From SCTD01 sp036675425 (GTDB lineage: Bacteria; Actinomycetota; Actinomycetes; Mycobacteriales; SCTD01), in the NCBI GenBank assembly GCA_036675425.1, contig JAKFFB010000077.1:23384-87383 (forward strand): a stretch of 64,000 nucleotides of DNA, read 5' to 3'. Within the stretch, counting starts at the first letter, position 1. The number at the start of each line of letters is the position of its first letter. The position numbers and the translations under genes were made by a program. A model generated the notes under the pieces. That model saw nothing but the letters and a program-made list of their open reading frames with translations, made no database searches and was not told where the DNA came from. This document shows, one piece after another, positions 61,409 to 64,000 of this stretch.

Positions 61409-61813
61409 TCAGACGAGCTGCTCCACGGTGCAGAAGGCGCAGCGGGTGGCGGCCTGCGGGATGCTGCTCAGGCACTCCGGGCACTCCTTGGTCGGGTCGC
61501 CCGGCTCCGGCTCGGTCTTGAACCTGTCCATCAGCCGGGTGATCGGCTTGACGACGAAGAAGTACACGACCGCCGCGATGATGAGGAAGCTGAGCAGCGC
61601 CTGGACGAACAGGCCGAACGGGAAGATGACGTCCGCGAGCTCGAAGGTGTTCTTGCTGAAGTCGCCGCTGGCGCCGGTGACGACGCCGACCAGGGGGGTG
61701 ATGAAGGCCTCCACGAAGGCGGTGACCACCGCGCCGAACGCGGCACCGATGACGACCGCGACCGCGAGGTCGACGACGTTGCCGCGGAGCAGGAACTTCT
61801 TGAAGCCGTCCAT
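61409..61813 (-). CDS. mscL: Large-conductance mechanosensitive channel with C-terminal zinc ribbon
   Basis: Channel protein of 134 residues that opens under membrane tension to release solutes on hypo-osmotic shock. The first 20 residues (FKKFLLRGNVVDLAVAVVIG) and TM1/TM2 (about 15-45 and 66-88) are typical MscL. After the usual cytoplasmic helix a short zinc ribbon is fused: Cys111, 114, 125 and 128. Confidence 0.95.
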   Translation of the reverse strand: MDGFKKFLLRGNVVDLAVAVVIGAAFGAVVTAFVEAFITPLVGVVTGASGDFSKNTFELADVIFPFGLFVQALLSFLIIAAVVYFFVVKPITRLMDRFKTEPEPGDPTKECPECLSSIPQAATRCAFCTVEQLV

Positions 61814-61886
61814 GCAGCACTCCGATCAGGAAGGGATGATCCGGGCGCATCATGCACCCGGCCGGGGCGCGCGTGGGGAAAGGCGC

Positions 61887-63449
61887 TCAGCCGAGCAGCA
61901 CGCCGGGGTTGAGCACCCCGGCCGGGTCCACCGCCGCCTTCGCGCCGGCCAGTGCGAGCGCGAACGGGTCCGGGCGCTGCCGGTCGTACCACGGCCGGTG
62001 GTCGCGACCGACCGCGTGGTGGTGGGTGATGGTGCCGCCCGCGGCGGCGAGCGCGTCGCTCGCCGCGGCCTTCACCTCGTCCCACTGCGCGACCTCCGAC
62101 CCGCGTCGTGCGGGCGCGAAGACCGTGAAGTACGGCGCGCAGCCGTCGGCGTAGACGTGCGTCAGGCGGCAGGTCACCGTGCCCCCGCCGCACACCCGCC
62201 GCAGCGCGTCCGTGGTCGCCGCGGTCACGTCGGCGACGAGGGAGTCGAAGCGGTCCCAGGTGATCGCGGTCTCGAAGGTCTCGACCAGCACGCCGAGCAG
62301 CAGCAGCGACTCGCGCAGGTAGGGCGCGCGGACGAACGTCGACCGCCATGCCTCGCCGGAGGCGCCGCGGTCACCCGCCTCGACGACCCGCAGGCCGCTG
62401 TCGCGGCAGAGCTGCAGGGCGAGCCCGGTCTCGCCGCCGAGCGGTCCGACCAGGGACTCGAAGCCCAGCACCAGGGCCGCCTCGCCGGTGGTCAGCGTGC
62501 CGCTGAGCGCGGCCTCGCCCGCGTCGATGAGCCGGCAGGTCGCGGGCAGCAGGCCGGCCTGGACCAGGGCGCGCACGGCCCGGCCGCCGGTCGCGAGATC
62601 GGGTGCCGCCAGGGTCGCGGCCCAGCGGTGGGTGGGACGCGGCTGGGCCCGCAGCCACGCCTCGGTGATGACGCCGAGGGTGCCCTCGCTGCCGAGCAGC
62701 AGCCGGTCCGGGCTCGGCCCGGCGCCGGAGCCGGGCAGCCGCCGTGACTCCCAGGTGCCGGAGGGCGTCACGGCCCGGACCGACTCCACCAGGTCGTCGA
62801 CGTGCGTCAGTCGCGTGGAGAAGTGGCCGGCGGCCCGGGTCGCGACCCAGCCGCCCACGGTCGAGCGCTCGAAGGACTGCGGGTAGAAGCGCAGCGTCAG
62901 GCCGTGCGGCTTGAGCGCGGCCTCCGCCGCGGGCCCGAAGGTGCCCGCCCGCAGCCGGACCGCCCGGGAGACCGCGTCGACCTCGACCAGGCCGGTCAGC
63001 CGCGAGAGGTCGAGGCTGACCGCGGCGTCGAGGCCGCGCGGCTCGACGCCGCCGACGACGCTGCTGCCGCCGCCGAAGGGCACCACCGGGGCGCCGACCT
63101 CGCTCGCCCAATCCAGCGCGTCGACGACCCCCTGCTCGTCCGTGGGGCGCAGCACCAGGTCGGGCGGGCTGTCGATCCGCCCGGCCATGGCGCGGACGAG
63201 GTCGCGGTAGGAGCGGCCGACGGCGTGCCGCGCCCGGTCGACCGGGTCGTCGCCGGCGATGTCGCGCAGCGACGCCGGGAGCGTCGCCAGCCGGCGTGAC
63301 GGGGGGAGGGCGGGTGGGTCCGCGGGGACCTGCGGCGGCTGGACCGGCACGCCCGTGGTCTGCTCGACGTACGGCGCGATGGCCTCGAGGTCGGCGGGTG
63401 TCGGCTCGTCGGAGGCGTCGCCCCAGCCCCAGACCGCGTAGCCGCTCAT
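61887..63449 (-). CDS. FAD-linked oxidase (alkyl-DHAP synthase-like)
   Basis: Flavoenzyme of 520 residues. The FAD_binding_4 (PCMH-type) domain has VVPFGGGSSVVGG and, later, STVGGWVATRAAGHFS. The C-terminal domain has THHHAVGRDHRPW, the His-rich motif seen in alkyl-dihydroxyacetonephosphate synthases and related oxidases. It could act in ether-lipid formation or as a D-2-hydroxyacid-type oxidase; the sequence favours the AGPS-like group. The ATG overlaps the stop of the upstream SAF gene (ATGA). Confidence 0.87.
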   Translation of the reverse strand: MSGYAVWGWGDASDEPTPADLEAIAPYVEQTTGVPVQPPQVPADPPALPPSRRLATLPASLRDIAGDDPVDRARHAVGRSYRDLVRAMAGRIDSPPDLVLRPTDEQGVVDALDWASEVGAPVVPFGGGSSVVGGVEPRGLDAAVSLDLSRLTGLVEVDAVSRAVRLRAGTFGPAAEAALKPHGLTLRFYPQSFERSTVGGWVATRAAGHFSTRLTHVDDLVESVRAVTPSGTWESRRLPGSGAGPSPDRLLLGSEGTLGVITEAWLRAQPRPTHRWAATLAAPDLATGGRAVRALVQAGLLPATCRLIDAGEAALSGTLTTGEAALVLGFESLVGPLGGETGLALQLCRDSGLRVVEAGDRGASGEAWRSTFVRAPYLRESLLLLGVLVETFETAITWDRFDSLVADVTAATTDALRRVCGGGTVTCRLTHVYADGCAPYFTVFAPARRGSEVAQWDEVKAAASDALAAAGGTITHHHAVGRDHRPWYDRQRPDPFALALAGAKAAVDPAGVLNPGVLLG

Positions 63450-64000
63450 CGGCCGTGCACCACGACGGAGAGCCGGCCGGTCACCGCGGCGGCGGCCAGC
63501 CGGGCTGCGCTGCTGCGGGAGGCGGCCACCACGACCAGGGCGCCCTCGCCCGCGGCGTCGCCGAGGTCCGGCACCGACAGCACGGCCAGTCGGGTGGCCA
63601 CCACCGAGGCGCCCTCGGCCGCGGCGGACAGCACGTCGACGGTGTCACCTGCGCGCACCAGCGCGCCGGTGGCGGGTTCGGCCAGCCGGACCGGGACCGC
63701 GACGTCGGACCCGGGCGGCAGCAGGCCCGCGCCGAGCAGCCGCACGTCGGTGAGCGGCTCGCCCTCGCGCACCGGACCGGCGACCATCCGGCCCGCCACG
63801 GCGGCCGCGTCGACGAGGGCGCCGGCCGGCACGAGCTCCCGGGGCAGCTCCGCGGTGACGAGGTCGTCCGGTCCGAGCACCGACCCGCCGGCCAGGTCGT
63901 GGGCGGCCGACAGCACCGCGACCGTGGGCGGCGCGGCGGGGACCACCGCCGACAGCCCGGCCGCGACCGACGCGGTGCCCAACCCGGCGGCGAGCAGCGC
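63446..64000 (-). CDS. SAF-domain protein (CpaB/FlgA-like), 5' end beyond window
   Basis: The C-terminal 184 codons are present. A hydrophobic segment (LLAAGLGTASVAAGLSAVV) at the edge looks like part of a membrane helix. It is followed by a SAF domain with VLSAAHDLAGGSVLGPDDLV and AGRMVAGPVREGEPLTDVRL, then a beta-rich region. In actinobacteria such proteins (RcpC/CpaB-like) occur in pilus-type clusters or stand alone with unknown role. An internal GTG at 63982 is less likely to be the true start. Confidence 0.8.
   Translation of the reverse strand, partial: ALLAAGLGTASVAAGLSAVVPAAPPTVAVLSAAHDLAGGSVLGPDDLVTAELPRELVPAGALVDAAAVAGRMVAGPVREGEPLTDVRLLGAGLLPPGSDVAVPVRLAEPATGALVRAGDTVDVLSAAAEGASVVATRLAVLSVPDLGDAAGEGALVVVAASRSSAARLAAAAVTGRLSVVVHGR

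Overview
This window is chromosomal DNA of a very high-GC actinobacterium. Supporting this by eye are the GC-rich third codon positions, frequent GTG and TTG starts, 1-4 bp stop/start overlaps, and typical actinobacterial families: DUF3263, LytR_C, DUF3027, DUF2771, DUF2530, bacterial XPB with its helicase-associated partner, a CspB-type cold-shock protein, a two-domain AAA ATPase, actinobacterial-type SerC and a stand-alone GroEL. I cannot name the genus from the sequence alone. There is no phage, transposase, integrase, CRISPR array or secondary-metabolite cluster; the window reads as ordinary core and lineage-specific chromosome.

Layout. 1-5.3 kb: phenylacetate catabolism, with paaZ (cut by the window edge) and a TetR repressor facing away from paaABCDE across a perfect 12-bp palindrome. 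5.4-8.8 kb: two AI-2E/PerM-type membrane proteins and a glutamate-family dehydrogenase. 8.8-13.3 kb: a membrane protein, a secreted phosphodiester glycosidase with propeller-like repeats, DUF3263, a LytR_C protein and otsB. 13.4-18.7 kb: a CDC48-like ATPase, otsA and a secreted LVIVD-repeat protein, all on the minus strand. 18.8-24.7 kb: a SAM-I riboswitch and thrC, a DUF192 lipoprotein, an M20 peptidase, a CIRCE-controlled groEL and a membrane protein. 24.7-27.3 kb: a NarL-type two-component pair. 27.4-31.5 kb: an alcohol dehydrogenase, Uma2, a MaoC dehydratase, small genes and a lipoprotein hydrolase. 31.5-41.5 kb: XPB and its partner, larE, an esterase, cspB, DUF2771, DUF3027 and small membrane proteins. 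41.8-45.2 kb: an aldehyde dehydrogenase and GMC oxidoreductase operon. 45.3-53.8 kb: a purine permease, MFS transporter, thpR, serC, citrate synthase, pdxH and a second MFS transporter. 54.0-58.0 kb: a hotdog-like protein, a large secreted repeat protein with a GH25-like end, and a photolyase. 58.2-61.8 kb: two mechanosensitive-channel genes around tRNA-Arg(CCU) and a sensor kinase. 61.9-64.0 kb: an FAD-linked oxidase and a SAF-domain protein cut by the window end.

How genes work together. PaaABCDE epoxidises phenylacetyl-CoA and PaaZ opens the ring and oxidises the product; the TetR protein probably senses phenylacetyl-CoA. OtsA and OtsB make trehalose. ThrC is probably switched off at translation by S-adenosylmethionine, because the 3' strand of riboswitch helix P1 overlaps the ribosome binding site. 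GroEL should be under HrcA.

The least explained signal is a set of intergenic palindromes. Two 55-bp elements (15631-15685 and 54704-54757) are homologous in inverted orientation. Four long hairpins (13357-13421, 30461-30524, 33202-33268, 41305-41375) share TGATC...GATCA ends. A further pair of long hairpins fills 53803-54008. They look like small dispersed REP/MITE-like families. No intergenic gap exceeds 300 bp.
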